Shown one piece after another: positions 42,273 through 53,043 of a DNA stretch of 64,000 bases. The stretch lies in assembly GCA_030323885.1 (NCBI GenBank), contig CM059197.1:32392209-32456208 (forward strand), given 5' to 3'. The notes beneath the pieces were generated by a model. It did no database searches and was not told the origin of the DNA. It saw only the letters and a list, made by a program, of their open reading frames with translations. This stretch comes from Branchipolynoe longqiensis (taxonomy: Eukaryota > Annelida > Polychaeta > Phyllodocida > Polynoidae). The first letter of the stretch is position 1; each line of letters starts with the position of its first letter. The translations under genes and the position numbers were made by a program.

Positions 42273-43502
42273 ATGCCACCTATCCAGAAGCGCCGCGGTA
42301 GGCCTCCGCTCTCTCAGACGCAGGCCAGACTGCATCCCTACAGAGCAGCCAGATCGTCCTGTGATCCATTCCTACAGCCGAATTCTCCACTTTAAAGTGT
42401 CTCTACACTGTTGCACTCGGAGCAACCCATGCCGTCTACCTTTTCCTCCTCTGAACAGGAGTCGGACCAGGACGTGATTAGATGGCTTAGCAAAGAGAAC
42501 AAGCGCTACTCAGATGTCACGGCTCGTCTTAGTGCATTGGCGAAGGTGGCGGCTATCCCCTTCAGGAGGCTTCCCAGTCCTGTATATCCCCCGGCTGTTT
42601 CTGCTCCCCACCCTGTCTCCCCCCTGCCCACATTCTCCCCGTAACCGCCTGTCCTCATGGCTATCATGCCCCGCACTCTGGCTGTAGTGCACACTCCCGG
42701 GCCAGCCCAGCCCTCCCCGCCCCTGCCATGTGCACCTCTCCCCCTAGGCCGCAGGCTGTGGTGCCGCTCCCTAGTCCTCCTACCCCGCCTTGCCCTGCTC
42801 GTAGCTTCCCAGCACCCTCTGCCGCCTTCATTGAAGCCATTCCTGCCCCACAGAAGCCTAAAGGTATGACTTTCCGCCCTCACAATGGTTGCAGAAAAAT
42901 TGGCATGGGGGAGACTAGTTGGGCAAAATATTTTGTTGCCCTCTGCCATATCGCTGCTCACCCTTCATTCCCAGAGGAGTGGTGGCCAACATTCCTGCAG
43001 CACGAGGAAGAGCTCGCCTGTATGGCCATCACATGGGATTGGCCCACCTGCAGGTGCTGGTAAGAGCGTCTGTTCCTCATGATAGTAGATGGCCGCCTGC
43101 CCTCGGGGTAGTTGGATAACACAGCACTGGAAGATGTCCAACGTGAAATTTGCACCGATGCAGTCAGGATGGCATCACTGCGCCCATCCTATTCCCATGC
43201 AAATGAGTCCCGCCCCGCCACTTCTGCTTCCATTCCAGCTCCGGCCAATACCGCCACAGTCCCTATCAAAGCCAGAGAGGATTATAACAAGGAGGTCAAT
43301 GGCAAAGTGTGTTACCAGTGGAACTGGGGGAAAGTGTGCGGGTTCAGGGAGCACATGGCTCCCTCCCCGAGAGGTTCATTCATGTTTGCGCATACTGTGC
43401 CTATCACTTCAAGCGCAGTCTTCCCCATCGTGAACAGGACTGCATGAAAAGTGAAAGTTCATGGACAAAACACTTTCCGAGCAGGCCTCTACAGCAGCAG
43501 CT
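42273..43502 (+). pseudogene. Ngaro-3 gag, frameshifted
   Basis: Starts MPPIQKRRGRPPLSQTQ, with the same AT-hook core as the other two copies. SEQESDQDVIRWLSKENKR is a polar helix shared with Ngaro-2. Capsid-like FRPHNGCRKIGMGETSWAKYF and ACMAITWDWPTC precede the Cys/His cluster YQWNWGKVCGF...AYCAYHFKR...HREQDC. The last part, KFMDKTLSEQASTAAA, is in another frame (an A is lost near 43450). At least three stops or shifts occur, including TAA in place of the Trp-Ser codons after PTCRCW. Confidence 0.75.
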
Positions 43503-43990
43503 ACACAGTGGGTCATCACGACCAGCTCATCAACCTCTACAAATCTGGCCTGGCGATCCGTACGTGGCAAAATAAGGCAGCACACATTAACAAGTACTTT
43601 TCTTTCTGCTCTGATACCAATATTAACCCGCTGTCTCCCTCTGTCTATGATCTACTCTCTTTTCTTCTCTACCTCTCTTGCTTACTTAGGTCCCCCGGAG
43701 CCATCTTTAACTATTTTACCTCGGTGAAGCTGTGAGTCTTGGGCAGTCCTGGAGACCACGCTCAGTTTCTCACCCATGAATTGTCTGTAATGAAATGTGC
43801 ACTAGAGCTAGAGGTAGCTAGAGCTCTCCCTCTCACCCCCCAGAGCTCAGGTCAGTTATTCTCTATCTAGCCTCCCTTAACCCACCTCCACATGTGATTA
43901 TCGTTGCCCTGTTGCTAGCCTATCTCTCCCTTATGTGTCATGTCCTGAAATTTCGGGACCTCTCACTCCACCCGTCCACATTACCAGCAA
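43503..43990 (+). pseudogene. Ngaro-3 tyrosine recombinase, N-terminal relic
   Basis: Reads TVGHHDQLINLYKSGLAIRTW, QNKAAHINKYFSF, PSVYDLLSFLLYLSCLLRSPGAIFNYFTSVKL-stop, then LGSPGDHAQFL and further pieces with stops. The catalytic domain (HGLRRG and Tyr) cannot be traced after about 43990, so the protein is dead. Confidence 0.75.
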
Positions 43991-44338
43991 TCCTGAACTT
44001 AATATGAAGACAAAGACAAAGAATAAATGTTGCTTCTTAGATTGTGAAATTAGGCTCTCATAAAGACTCATTTCATTAGCCCGATTTTTCGACCGTTTTT
44101 ATATAAGGCTGGTCTTCACCCATGTACTGTGAGTACCGGGTGAATCCTTTATCTAGATGGCATGGTGCTAGCCGCCCTCACGTTAAGATAGCCTCACGCG
44201 CCTTCTGAGGCACCAAACTGTCGGGCCAGCCTCGTCCGCCTTCAGAGGCACTGTTTATGATTCTCATTGTTGCATTCTTATTCAATAAATCATGAGTAAC
44301 AAAACATTTTTTCTCTCTTTGTCCGAATGTCGTGAATC

Positions 44339-45432
44339 AATGTTCTGATTTACAATTGTAGCAATCATGAAAATATAAAGTTAGCAATTTCCGGCCACGA
44401 TTATATTGTAAAATATTCCAATATTCGGCATAGGGGGGAATGCAAATGTTCTATTACTGACCGGTGTATGTGACCAGGCGCATGTATATATATATGTATC
44501 GGTTGGTGGTGCCTGAGTGGGATGTAAATAGACATAGTCGTGCTGGCAGGTCTGGGGTGTGATTGGACTCAGGGCCTACCCCCTCTGCTGGGATAGGGAT
44601 CACCACACTCAAAAGGTCAAGGGTGGTGGTGGCCATGGGGCCATACAGCTTGTGGTGGTGGGCAGACCACTGGTATCCAAGGGGACCAGGAATGCTGGAT
44701 CCCTATCGGTATGGCCAAGAATGCTTTATTCCCATTGGGGGAAAGGGGTGGGGGTGATACTCTACAATGAACCCATGTAACTATATAAACAATAAACCAG
44801 AGGGATGGACTCTCTCTTCTTCTTTACACTTTATACTCTTCCTTTCTCTTGTCTGCCTTGTTTTCAGCATAGCCTGTCTACACAGCCACAAATTCGAGCA
44901 TTAGACTTTACAATATGATCATATTCTAAATGTAATTTTATGAATAGTTTTATTGACGATACTATTTTTGACTGGCATGGTGAATAATTAAGGAAGTGGT
45001 GCCACTCCAAGATTAATTAGTCAATCTACTGGATAATACACAAATCAATGAGTACAAACGACCAGTATATGTGCATAGGTATTTTATTGACAAAAATATA
45101 ACAACACAAATATACAACTCAATTAATAGAGTACCGATATTATTGATATAAATAAGTCAGGGTACGCTGTCTTATCGTATGGGCACACAGGGCAATTAGA
45201 TGCCCGAGGCCCCATGATATTAGAGCCCAGAAATTCAATTAAAGGCATTAAATAATTGAGGGAGTTTAGGGCTGTCAGTATATTGCCTTGCCCCGCGGCC
45301 TAAAATATGTTTAAAAGGGCCCTAGATTAAGGGACACGACATGTCACACAAATATCAGCAAAAACATCGAAAATACTTATTTAAGAAATAACACCCAGTT
45401 TTGTAGTTGGAGTAAAGCCATGCATTCAGCAT
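44339..45432. other. No gene recognised
   Basis: Unique sequence: a short TA run at 44486, GGTGGTGG-rich stretch 44615-44760, AT-rich afterwards. No supported frame. Confidence 0.4.
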
Positions 45433-45787
45433 TTAAAGTTGCATAGTCCGATGGTTTTGAATTTCTGTATTTCTTCTGAGATAAATATATTAGATCGATC
45501 ACTAGTATCCACTTTACATTAGTTCAAATTTACTTTTATTTTAAATGGTAAACTTTTGAGATATTTTGAGTGCAAACATGGAAAATTAATGTTGGCAAGC
45601 TTGCCAAAACTCTGACACCATAGACTTCTGCAGTAACAGGTTCTGTTAAATTGACTCAGTATTGCCTTCTACGTAGAAACAAATGCTTAATAAGTGCATC
45701 AGTATCTAAGTTAGATATGTAAAATCAGATATAGAAAATTGGTTTGGTTTTGAAAATGTGATATTTCATCGGACTATGCAGCTTTAA
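45433..45787. mobile_element. MITE-T, full length (355 bp)
   Basis: Ends TTAAAGTTGCATAGTCCGAT and ATCGGACTATGCAGCTTTAA. Very similar to the 23226 copy. Confidence 0.95.
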
Positions 45788-46001
45788 GCATGTGTGAATG
45801 TGGACGGGTAAGATTATCCCACACTGAATAAGAATATGTTATCATTTTGGAATGTCTACATTGCTGGATACTGAAAGTTGCATAATCTGGTCGGTTTTAA
45901 AATTTCTGCAATATTTAAGAAGCGTTGGAGACTGCGCTGTGAGACCTCACACAAGGATCAACATAGACGATTAGCCGTGGATAGGAAGGGTCATTACATC
46001 A

Positions 46002-46140
46002 GGGAGCCTAGATAGACTAATGGTTAGGATGCCAGCCTCAGAATGGCAACGCATGTAGGTTTGAATCCTGCTCTAGGGAAATGTTCCCTTCATTTGCTTA
46101 ACTCCCATTACACTGGTTCCATGACCAGGATCGTATATGA
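46002..46140 (+). mobile_element. Second tRNA-like SINE head (SINE-B)
   Basis: CTAGATAGACTAATGGTTAGG (A-box-like) and AGGTTTGAATCCTG (B-box-like) lie 30 bp apart, followed by CTTAACTCCCATTACACTGG and TTCCATGACCAGGAT. A shorter piece (GGATCCTAGATAGTCTAATG) occurs at 46678. Confidence 0.5.
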
Positions 46141-46224
46141 GCTATGTGCTGTGTGGCCAGTGAACCTACCTTGTGTATGTAGATGTCAATATTACATTGC
46201 CATATTTGTATGTAATTGTAAGCA

Positions 46225-46570
46225 TTAAAGCTGCATAGTCCAAGGAAATAATAAATTTTTAAAACCAAACCAATTATCTAGATTTGATTTTACATATTTA
46301 ACTTAAATACTGATTTACTTATTAAGCATTTGTTTCTGCGTAGAAGGCAATACTGAGTCAATTTAACAAAACCTGTTACTGCAGAAGTCTATGGTGTCAC
46401 AGTTTTGGCAAGCTTGCCAAAACTAATTTTCCATGTTTGCACTAAAAATATCTAACAAGTTTACCATTTAAAATAAAAGTAACTTTGAACTAATGTAAAG
46501 TAGATACTAGTGATCGATCTAATATATTTATCTCAGAAATAATATAGAAATTCAAAACCATCGGACGTAA
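46225..46570 (-). mobile_element. MITE-T, right end eroded
   Basis: Starts TTAAAGCTGCATAGTCCAAG. The interior is in the opposite orientation to 45433. Ends AATTCAAAACCATCGGACGT without the terminal TTAA. Confidence 0.85.
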
Positions 46571-46696
46571 ACCATGTTAAAGACTTATGATTCCAGGAGG
46601 AGTGTACTAATCTGCACTGATCTCTCAGACAAGGATAGACATAGCCAGGAAGGAGTGGTTAAGGTGATTGCATCAGGGATCCTAGATAGTCTAATG

Positions 46697-47155
46697 GGTA
46701 GGACATAGTTGAACGTAGTTGAACGTACTGGCATCCGTACCTTAACGTATTCATCTGTGCCGTAATGTATTTATCCATACCAACACCTGCCATACCTTAA
46801 CGTATTTCAACCTAGTCTAACGTACTTACACCATGCTTGACCCACAGTAGCCTCCACTACGTTCACCTACATACATGTATGTGACCGGGGCATAAATGTT
46901 ATTAATAGATGAGGAGAGTGTTCGTAAGACACTATGATCCGTCATTCTGTGGGTATGACAATAACAAAACCCAACCACATATATTTGATTTTCACCGCAA
47001 ATTAAAAGTGCAACGTCGGTATTTTTGTTCTGTTGGGGGCCGATTTCTTTTAAATTTTAGCATAATAGAAAATCTGACAGCAACATGACAGAAACATAGG
47101 TAACATTCAGACCGTAAACTTCCATAATCTGATAGCTCTGCATTTGTGCCATATT
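46697..47155 (-). repeat. Inverted copy of 56575-57020
   Basis: Contains part of the GTTGAACGTA MITE (46697-46893) joined to ATAAATG...GATGAGGAGAGTGTTCGTAA, TGATCCGTCATTCTGTGGGT, TTTTAGCATAATAGAAAATC and TCCATAATCTGATAG. The same order is found in reverse complement at 56575-57020. Confidence 0.9.
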
Positions 47156-47254
47156 TTTTGACAAGAAGTGTGGCTTTGAATCCAACTCTAAGCACAATAT
47201 TCCCTTCATTTACTTCAACCCCCACGATGAAAATACACATACCAGGTTCATCAT

Positions 47255-47790
47255 TGCAATGTACATAAATTCTAGTGTGAAGTAACTTTGATTACAAATG
47301 TCTAATGTTGAAGGTATTCGAAGACAAAAACATGCTAAATAAATTTAGTATGCAAAAATACTGGACATGGAAGGCGTGTATGACTTGCAGCAGTGACCGG
47401 TTCTATTAAATTGAACTAGCATTCCTTCTATGCAGCAATTAATGTTTAATAAGTGCACCAACAAGTTTGTTTTATTAGACGACGCTCTAGAGCACATTGA
47501 TTTTTATCATCGGCTATTGGATGTCAAACATATGGTCATTCTGATATATTCCTTTGGACGAAACTGGCTCCCACCACATAGGTTACTCTTTCCGATAAGG
47601 AGCAAGGGGTCTTTTATATGCACTTTCACACAGCCAGGACATCACATACCGCAGCCTTTGATGAACCAGTTGTGGAGAATAAGTGTACCAATATCAATAG
47701 TGGATATATAAGATCAAATGTAGGCAAATGCTTTGGTTTCAAAAATGTTATGGCTTCAACAGATATAACAACTTTTAAACTAATCAAGCT
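47255..47790 (+). mobile_element. MITE-T relic split by a SINE
   Basis: Left: TGTGAAGTAACTTTGATTAC to TTTAATAAGTGCACCAA. Right: AATAAGTGTACCAATATCAA to GTTTCAAAAATGTTATGGCT. The interruption is 47462-47677. Confidence 0.75.
47462..47677 (+). mobile_element. SINE remnant with a tail known from molluscs, 14-bp target duplication
   Basis: CATCGGCTATTGGATGTCAA, GCAAGGGGTCTTTTATATGC and CATCACATACCGCAGCCTTT follow the order of a tail that I recall as highly repeated in mollusc genomes (from memory, not checked). Flanked by AATAAGTGCACCAA (47448-47461) and AATAAGTGTACCAA (47678-47691). No tRNA head is visible, so it is 5'-truncated. Confidence 0.65.
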
Positions 47791-48286
47791 ATGTTAAATT
47801 GTGGATTACCAAATCTATTTTGAACTTCAGACAATTTTATTCTAATTTCATACTAATGAAATAGCACAGCGACAACTGCTTTGAGTCAATCAGCTTAGAT
47901 TATTTATACAATACTATTGATGTAACTGGGTTAGTTATAATGGTGTGAAGGACCGCGTTCTGATCTGCGCACCTATAAGTTGCATAGTTCGATGGTTTTT
48001 ACTTTCTGAAATTTTCTTAAATAAATATATTAGATTGATTGTTATAATCGACTTTACTTTAGTCTGAAGTCGCTTTATTTTAGATGGCTTAGTATCCATT
48101 ATATGCAGAAGCAAATGCTTAATAAGTACACTATTATAGAAGTTGGATATGTAGGATCAAATGAAGGGTTCAGGCGCAAAACCACGTAAATGCCAATCCA
48201 AAAATGGAGAGAAAGATTGGAATCAAGCCTTCAAAAAGTTTATATTTTTATATTCCTATTGTTTTGTTTATTGCTCCATAACCATG

Positions 48287-49174
48287 TTGTAAAAATATAC
48301 GGATTTTCGGTTCAGAATTATATATTGGCAGAGAGCATTATTATTCTTGGGCGACGGAGTGGGGACAATAATGTAAACTAAAAGCAATATTATCCCACTC
48401 CCATTGTACATGATAAGGAGTGATGTGAAATATATGTGATATATGACGCTTAAGGTTAATGAAGAAATGTGTTATATAAGAAACAGTTAAGGTTGATGAA
48501 TGTTCCTCTTTGTATTCATAAAGAATGCAATTGGAGAAAAAGGACATTTTTGGTAAATATATATATTTGTAACTGTTGCAACTACCTGTTCACCCTTGAC
48601 CACTGGGCGGGCCCACCACAGCCTCATTTGCATATGCACCCAGGGCACCACGTGCAGCTGAGTTGAGTGACAGCCACCACCACTGGGGAGTGGCTCCCAC
48701 CCCGGCTGTGGGGGTGCCTGATTGGCTGACTGTGGGACTACTCAGTCACCCACATCTACCTTGGCCCTCTGACCACACTAGCCTCACTTTGAGATTAAGT
48801 AATTATTCAAGATTCTGTTTCAGACTCACTGAAGAGAAATCATTCTACTCCCGGCTCTTGAGTGAGACACACCTACTCTTGAGCAGGAACCCCAGACACT
48901 CTGTCTGATGCTAGGCAAATTCAGATATTCCAACTGAGTGTGTACACAGCCATAGGACTCCTGTCCCATGGGCTGTAGGAACTGCTTTCTATACAGGCTA
49001 AAGTAGTAATGAGATACTGTGTGGACAGAAGGTAAGGAGTGTGGATGATAGGTCACTGGTAGGTGGACAGGAGTTGATGCCAATAAAGCACAACTTCTCC
49101 ACTGTTCATCTGTCTGACTAGTCTTCATTCTTCCTTAGTATTGGTTACTGAGTTGATAGTCGGTATTTGAATAA
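48287..49174 (+). repeat. LTR-like segment of about 890 bp
   Basis: Starts (TG)TAAAAATATACGG and ends near GAATAACA. Near the 3' end, CCAATAAAGCACAACTTC followed by CTGACTAGTCTTC looks like a polyadenylation signal and U5-like part. No coding sequence or primer-binding site follows, so a solo LTR is likely (inference). First 270 bp shared with 3656-3945. No clear duplication flanks it. Confidence 0.5.
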
Positions 49175-49254
49175 CAGCATCACAGGTGATATGAAGGGGA
49201 AGAGTTTTATGGTATTATCTGATGTTCATGCGGCCGAGCATCCAGTAATATTAT
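49175..49254. other. 80-bp segment of unknown origin beside Ngaro-2
   Basis: Lies between the LTR-like segment and the Ngaro-2 B2 end. Matches nothing else in the window. Confidence 0.4.
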
Positions 49255-49465
49255 AATTCACTTAACTCGGCCCAGAACAGTAAAGAGAAGCGAGAGAGAG
49301 TATTAAGAAATTTATTCAAAATAAATCAGCCTACAGGTAGGCATGCAAGCGGGTGACAGTGACCCAAGTCAGGTTCGGTAATCTTGAGCAAGCGGGCGAC
49401 TAGGACCCAGGTTGAGCAGGTCAGAGCAGACCAGAGCGGAAATGTAGACCCATCAGCGCGCACCC
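49255..49465 (-). repeat. Ngaro-2 B2 (3' terminal repeat)
   Basis: Identical to B1 at 49612-49822. Begins AATTCACTTAACTCGGCCCA on the plus strand. Holds TTTATTCAAAATAAATCAG, which on the minus strand gives GAATAAATTTC, a possible polyadenylation signal. Confidence 0.95.
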
Positions 49466-49611
49466 CCAAGTAAGAGGGAGGGTGGGTGGGAGAGTGAAGC
49501 GCACCGGACAGTGCCAGGTCAGGAAGTGAGTGAGAAAAGGAGTGAGCGATAACAGGAAAGGAAAACTGGCCTCGTACGCAAATTATCCATGTTAGCCTCG
49601 CCAACATGCTC
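49466..49611 (-). repeat. Ngaro-2 A2 (internal copy of the 5' end)
   Basis: From GTGGGTGG (49482) to CATGCTC it repeats A1 (54360-54488). It carries the dyad CATGTTAGC-CTC-GCCAACATG at 49589-49609. At the A2/B1 joint AATT occurs 3 bp outside each arm of the dyad, so the joint resembles a circle junction. Confidence 0.95.
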
Positions 49612-49822
49612 AATTCACTTAACTCGGCCCAGAACAGTAAAGAGAAGCGAGAGAGAGTATTAAGAAATTTATTCAAAATAAATCAGCCTACAGGTAGGCA
49701 TGCAAGCGGGTGACAGTGACCCAAGTCAGGTTCGGTAATCTTGAGCAAGCGGGCGACTAGGACCCAGGTTGAGCAGGTCAGAGCAGACCAGAGCGGAAAT
49801 GTAGACCCATCAGCGCGCACCC
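49612..49822 (-). repeat. Ngaro-2 B1
   Basis: 211 bp identical to B2. On the minus strand it follows the end of YR directly: the YR frame stops at 49810, inside the repeat. Confidence 0.95.
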
Positions 49823-50766
49823 AACACCCTTGCAAGCGCTGAGGGGGCTTCGGCAACCTCGACGGCGCCCAGGTAGGAACGAACCGCCAGCGACTTCCAC
49901 GGGCCCGCGATCATGATCTCGGGGAGTGGCAGACCTGCCACCTGACAGGCCTGAGCAGCTCCTCTGCGCAGGCTATGTAGTGTGACGTTGGCATCGGATC
50001 GAAGGGCTGCAGCAGCTGTGAGGCGGAGAACCTTGGCAAGGTAGCGTGCATTCAGAGGTCTCGTAGAAGGCAAGAGGAGGGCAGGGCCATCAGGATGGGG
50101 GGTAACCCTAGCAATATAGTGGTGCCAGGCATTAACCGGACAGCAGGAGGAGAGAGGTATGGACGGGAGGCGGTAACGGACTGGAGGGGCACTAGTCGAT
50201 CTCGTTTTAGAGGACCTGACCGAAATCAACAGCTCATGTGGAGTACATTTACAATCTCGGAACTTAATTGTATGGACCGGCAAGCCTGATGCAGGTGCAA
50301 CTAGGTTACTTTGCCTTAGTAGCGTGAGATAGCCTATCAGCAGGGCAAGGATTACTACCCAGGGACAACGGGCAGAGTGAAGCGAGACAACGGATGATCT
50401 GCTTCAAATCTGGTGGGTGAAAGGGGAGAGGCTTGTCGGGGGACATGATTAGAGGACTTAACTACTGCACGTTTCATTACTGTAATTCTCATGTGCTCCA
50501 AAGGCAACGGGATCACCAAATAGCAGCGACCCATAACTTAATCGAACTGAAATAATTAAGCACGGAACCCGGTGCTTCCAAGATGGCACTTAAGTGCATA
50601 AGAAATGACAAGAGATCATAAACCTGGGGCTTAGTGGAGGAGACACCATGTCTGCGGCAAAAGGTCAGATAGGCACGGACATGAGCAGCCTTATTGAGCC
50701 AGGTTCTCGGCGCCAAAGCACTCGTGTAGAGGCCCAGGAGGCGTCGGTGATGAGTCATCGAGTACC
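49810..50766 (-). pseudogene. Ngaro-2 tyrosine recombinase, broken
   Basis: The first part GYSMTHHRRLLGLYTSALAPRTWLNKAAHVRAYL to YFSSIKLWVAAIW is open (50766-50513). The middle (50512-50290) is frameshifted with stops. The last 157 codons are open again: SVRSSKTRSTSAPPVRYRLP, SSCCPVNAWHHYIA, VTLHSLRRGAAQACQVAG (His/Arg box, HSLRRG) and AGPWKSLAVRSYLGA with the Tyr nucleophile. About 73 residues around the first catalytic Arg are damaged. There is no ATG before GYSM; the same splice-acceptor arrangement as Ngaro-1 precedes it. Confidence 0.85.
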
Positions 50767-50803
50767 CTGGAAGATACGGCAACAAAAGTACTATCTTCCA
50801 GGG
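50765..50803 (-). promoter_or_regulatory. Conserved hairpin over the YR splice acceptor (Ngaro-2)
   Basis: The minus strand reads CCCTGGAAGATA, a 15-nt loop, then TATCTTCCAGGG: a 12-bp perfect stem. The AG at 50768-50767 is the acceptor. The matching donor TCT|GTAAGT is at 53038-53043. Stem sequence, loop length and position equal those in Ngaro-1. Confidence 0.7.
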
Positions 50804-50811
50804 TTAGGACA

Positions 50812-51300
50812 TTACAGGTCGAAATCAAGTACATCAAGTTCAAATTTGACCCTAATCTCAGAGAGATTTAACTGTGCACACATCTCATCTGCCTTCTTCC
50901 TCAATGCCGGATCATAATGTGCTCTACTTAACGCATCTGCCAAAATTAAGTCCGCACCTGGCTTATGCAAGATCTCGAGTTCGAAGTTGTTAATAGCTGC
51001 AAGCCTCCAGAGGAAGCGAGCGCAAGCACACAGGACACTATCCTTCCCTCTACCCAACTCGAGGACCTGCTGGGAAGCTGCGTTATCAGTATTGACCACT
51101 ATCTTGAATTCATGTGACCTCAGAGGTAGCAGGGAAGCTACCGCGTGGACCAGATTAATGGCTTCTATGTGGGTGATCGTGAGATGTTTATCAGCCCAAA
51201 CCGCTGGGTACTCTGCCGCATAGAATGCTGTCGGTGAGTAGGCCCCCCCCCCCCCGCTAGCAAGGTCGAATCACACTCCAACACCCAGAGAGCCACGAGG
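50812..51300 (-). pseudogene. Ngaro-2 RNase H domain, frameshifted
   Basis: LECDSTLLAGGG (first Asp) is followed by a run of about 14 C on the plus strand (51241-51255) that shifts the frame. After it, HLTITHIEAINLVHAVASLLPLRSHEFKIVVNTDNAASQQVLELG and LHKPGADLILADALSRAHYD supply the other acidic residues to a stop at 50812. Apart from the homopolymer the domain is complete. Confidence 0.8.
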
Positions 51301-51361
51301 CCCGGAGGGAAGCAGGAGGAGAGAATTACAATCCCTAGCAAAGGACTCAAACCACTGGAGA

Positions 51362-52715
51362 TCATCTAAGGATATCACGATTGAATGGGTGCTGGCCCAC
51401 AAAGGGAGTAGACCGCAATGCCGCCAACACCCTATTCGTAAAGCGCCCGGCTGGCTTGATGCATTTGGCCAGATGCTGCAGCTTCCCGGCCAGACTCTGC
51501 AGCTGTTTCCTCGAGGCCGTTATCTTAACCTTCCAAGCAATACACACTTGAAGGACCTCTTCTAACTTAGCCTTCGGGATTTCTACCGTCATCGTTACTG
51601 TATTAATTTAAAAAAACAGCCACACAAGAGACATTTTAGGCGGAAAACATTTCTCAGGTGCTAACGCTAGTCCTAGAATAGATGCAAGCTCATTAAATCT
51701 GGCGTACGCCTCGACAGCTCTCTCCTTAGACGATTCAAGGCCAACAAAATCATCCAGGTAACAGAGTGTGAAAAAACCCTCCTTCCTCAACAACCACACC
51801 ACAGCCCTAGTTGTCCTTGCACACGCTAGAGCCGAGGTGCGGCAGCCAAAGGGGGGGGGGGGGGCTATATCTATATAGACAGCGTTATTCAGGGAGACAC
51901 TAAGTAGAGGCACAGACAGTGGACATACCCGCAGCTGTCTGTACGCCCTCGCTAAGTCACCCGACCAAATCCAAGCACCAGGGCCTAGAAGAGATAACCG
52001 ATCTGTTAGAGTTGAAACTGACGGAAGGGAGAAATTAAATGGGAGACCCAAATAAAAACCTTTAACTATGCCTGAATTCACACTCCTCCCTGGCGGAAAG
52101 CTCAGATCAATGATAACTCGCCGTGAAGTTGAATTCTTTTTTGGCCGAGTCATCATTGGACTTATTTGACACCAGGGAGCAAACGGGGATACAGTAAAGG
52201 GGCCAAGCATCGCACCTAATTCAGACTCTTTCGCTATAAAAGCATTAATGCTGGGATCTAACTCGGCTGCAGGTGTATGATTATCAAAGGTTGGAACGGG
52301 AACTCTATCAGAAGTGTAGTCTAGCGGCCAGCCAAACTCTAAGTGATCGAGCAGCCGTGTATCAGGAAAGTCTATCAAGAGCTCTCGCCAAACCGGTATG
52401 TTCAAACCTGACGGGAGAGGGCACCTTGCCTCTAGAAAGTTCGGGAGCCCCGTCGCTCTTACTACATCATATATCTGTAAATACTGCAGATGCTTACCCC
52501 AGAGACCAGAGACCGAAACCGGCCAAAATGAATCTAAATAACTTCTAAACACATGCGGGGTGGGAGGCGGTGAGAACCACCCACCCCGATCAGCTGACTG
52601 CTCTGGCAGCAGTGGGTCATACAACGTGTCAAACCAATCAAACACCAATTCAGGAACACTCAAGTCTATCGCAGTAGAAGTCAAGTCAGGCGACCACAAC
52701 TGCGGCTCAGTAGTT
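51362..52715 (-). pseudogene. Ngaro-2 reverse transcriptase, broken
   Basis: Open over about 363 codons (52699-51608): PLPSGLNIPVWRELLIDFPD, PWCQISPMMTRPKKNS, RRVIIDLSFPPGRSVNSG, SGDLARAYRQLRVCPLS (catalytic Asp), FGCRTSALACARTTRAVVWLLR and YLDDFVG (51746-51760). A TAA at 51608 replaces the Leu of the WLGFL motif; the frame continues (TVEIPKAKLEEVL...GKLQHLAKCIKPAGRF) to a shift at 51362. A G run near 51849 inserts two extra Pro codons in frame. The upstream junction with gag is disturbed near 52715-52890 by further G runs. Confidence 0.85.
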
Positions 52716-53043
52716 AGCAGTGCACAGTCAGTAGGCGAGGCCGGGGACCCCCCACCACCTGCTGCTCAGTCACTGGAACCGGTGAACCGGCGCGGGTGGG
52801 AGGGGGTGGGTAGGGAATGGAGGGTAGAGGGGAGAGAAAAAGGGGGAGGGGGGGAGGGGGTTGGGAGAGGGAAAGGGGGGCAGGGGGGGGGGGAACTGGC
52901 TCCGAGACAACTGGTGCCTGGTCTAGGCTTGGCGCACTGCACTGCGGTGCTAACGGCGTACATACTGCCACTAGGTGCGGTACGACCACATTGTTTACAT
53001 CTATAGTCTCAGGTCGGCTAGCAAACACAGTCGAGCTACTTAC

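Larger units (their letters stand above)
42064..44338 (+). mobile_element. Ngaro-3: element with gag and YR but no RT-RNase H
   Basis: The 5' end has the dyad CATGTT...AACATG (42067-42089) followed by GGGTAAATTGC and ACGAG, as in the A repeat of Ngaro-2. Gag follows, then YR sequence, and a 3' part with TTCAATAAATC, CTCTCTTTGTC and a terminal GTGAAT, matching the B end of Ngaro-2. The RT-RNase H segment (about 2.2 kb) is missing. The joint at 43502/43503 coincides with the conserved splice donor and lies within about 3 nt of the acceptor, so a spliced RNA is the likely template. Both frames have decayed. Confidence 0.75.
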
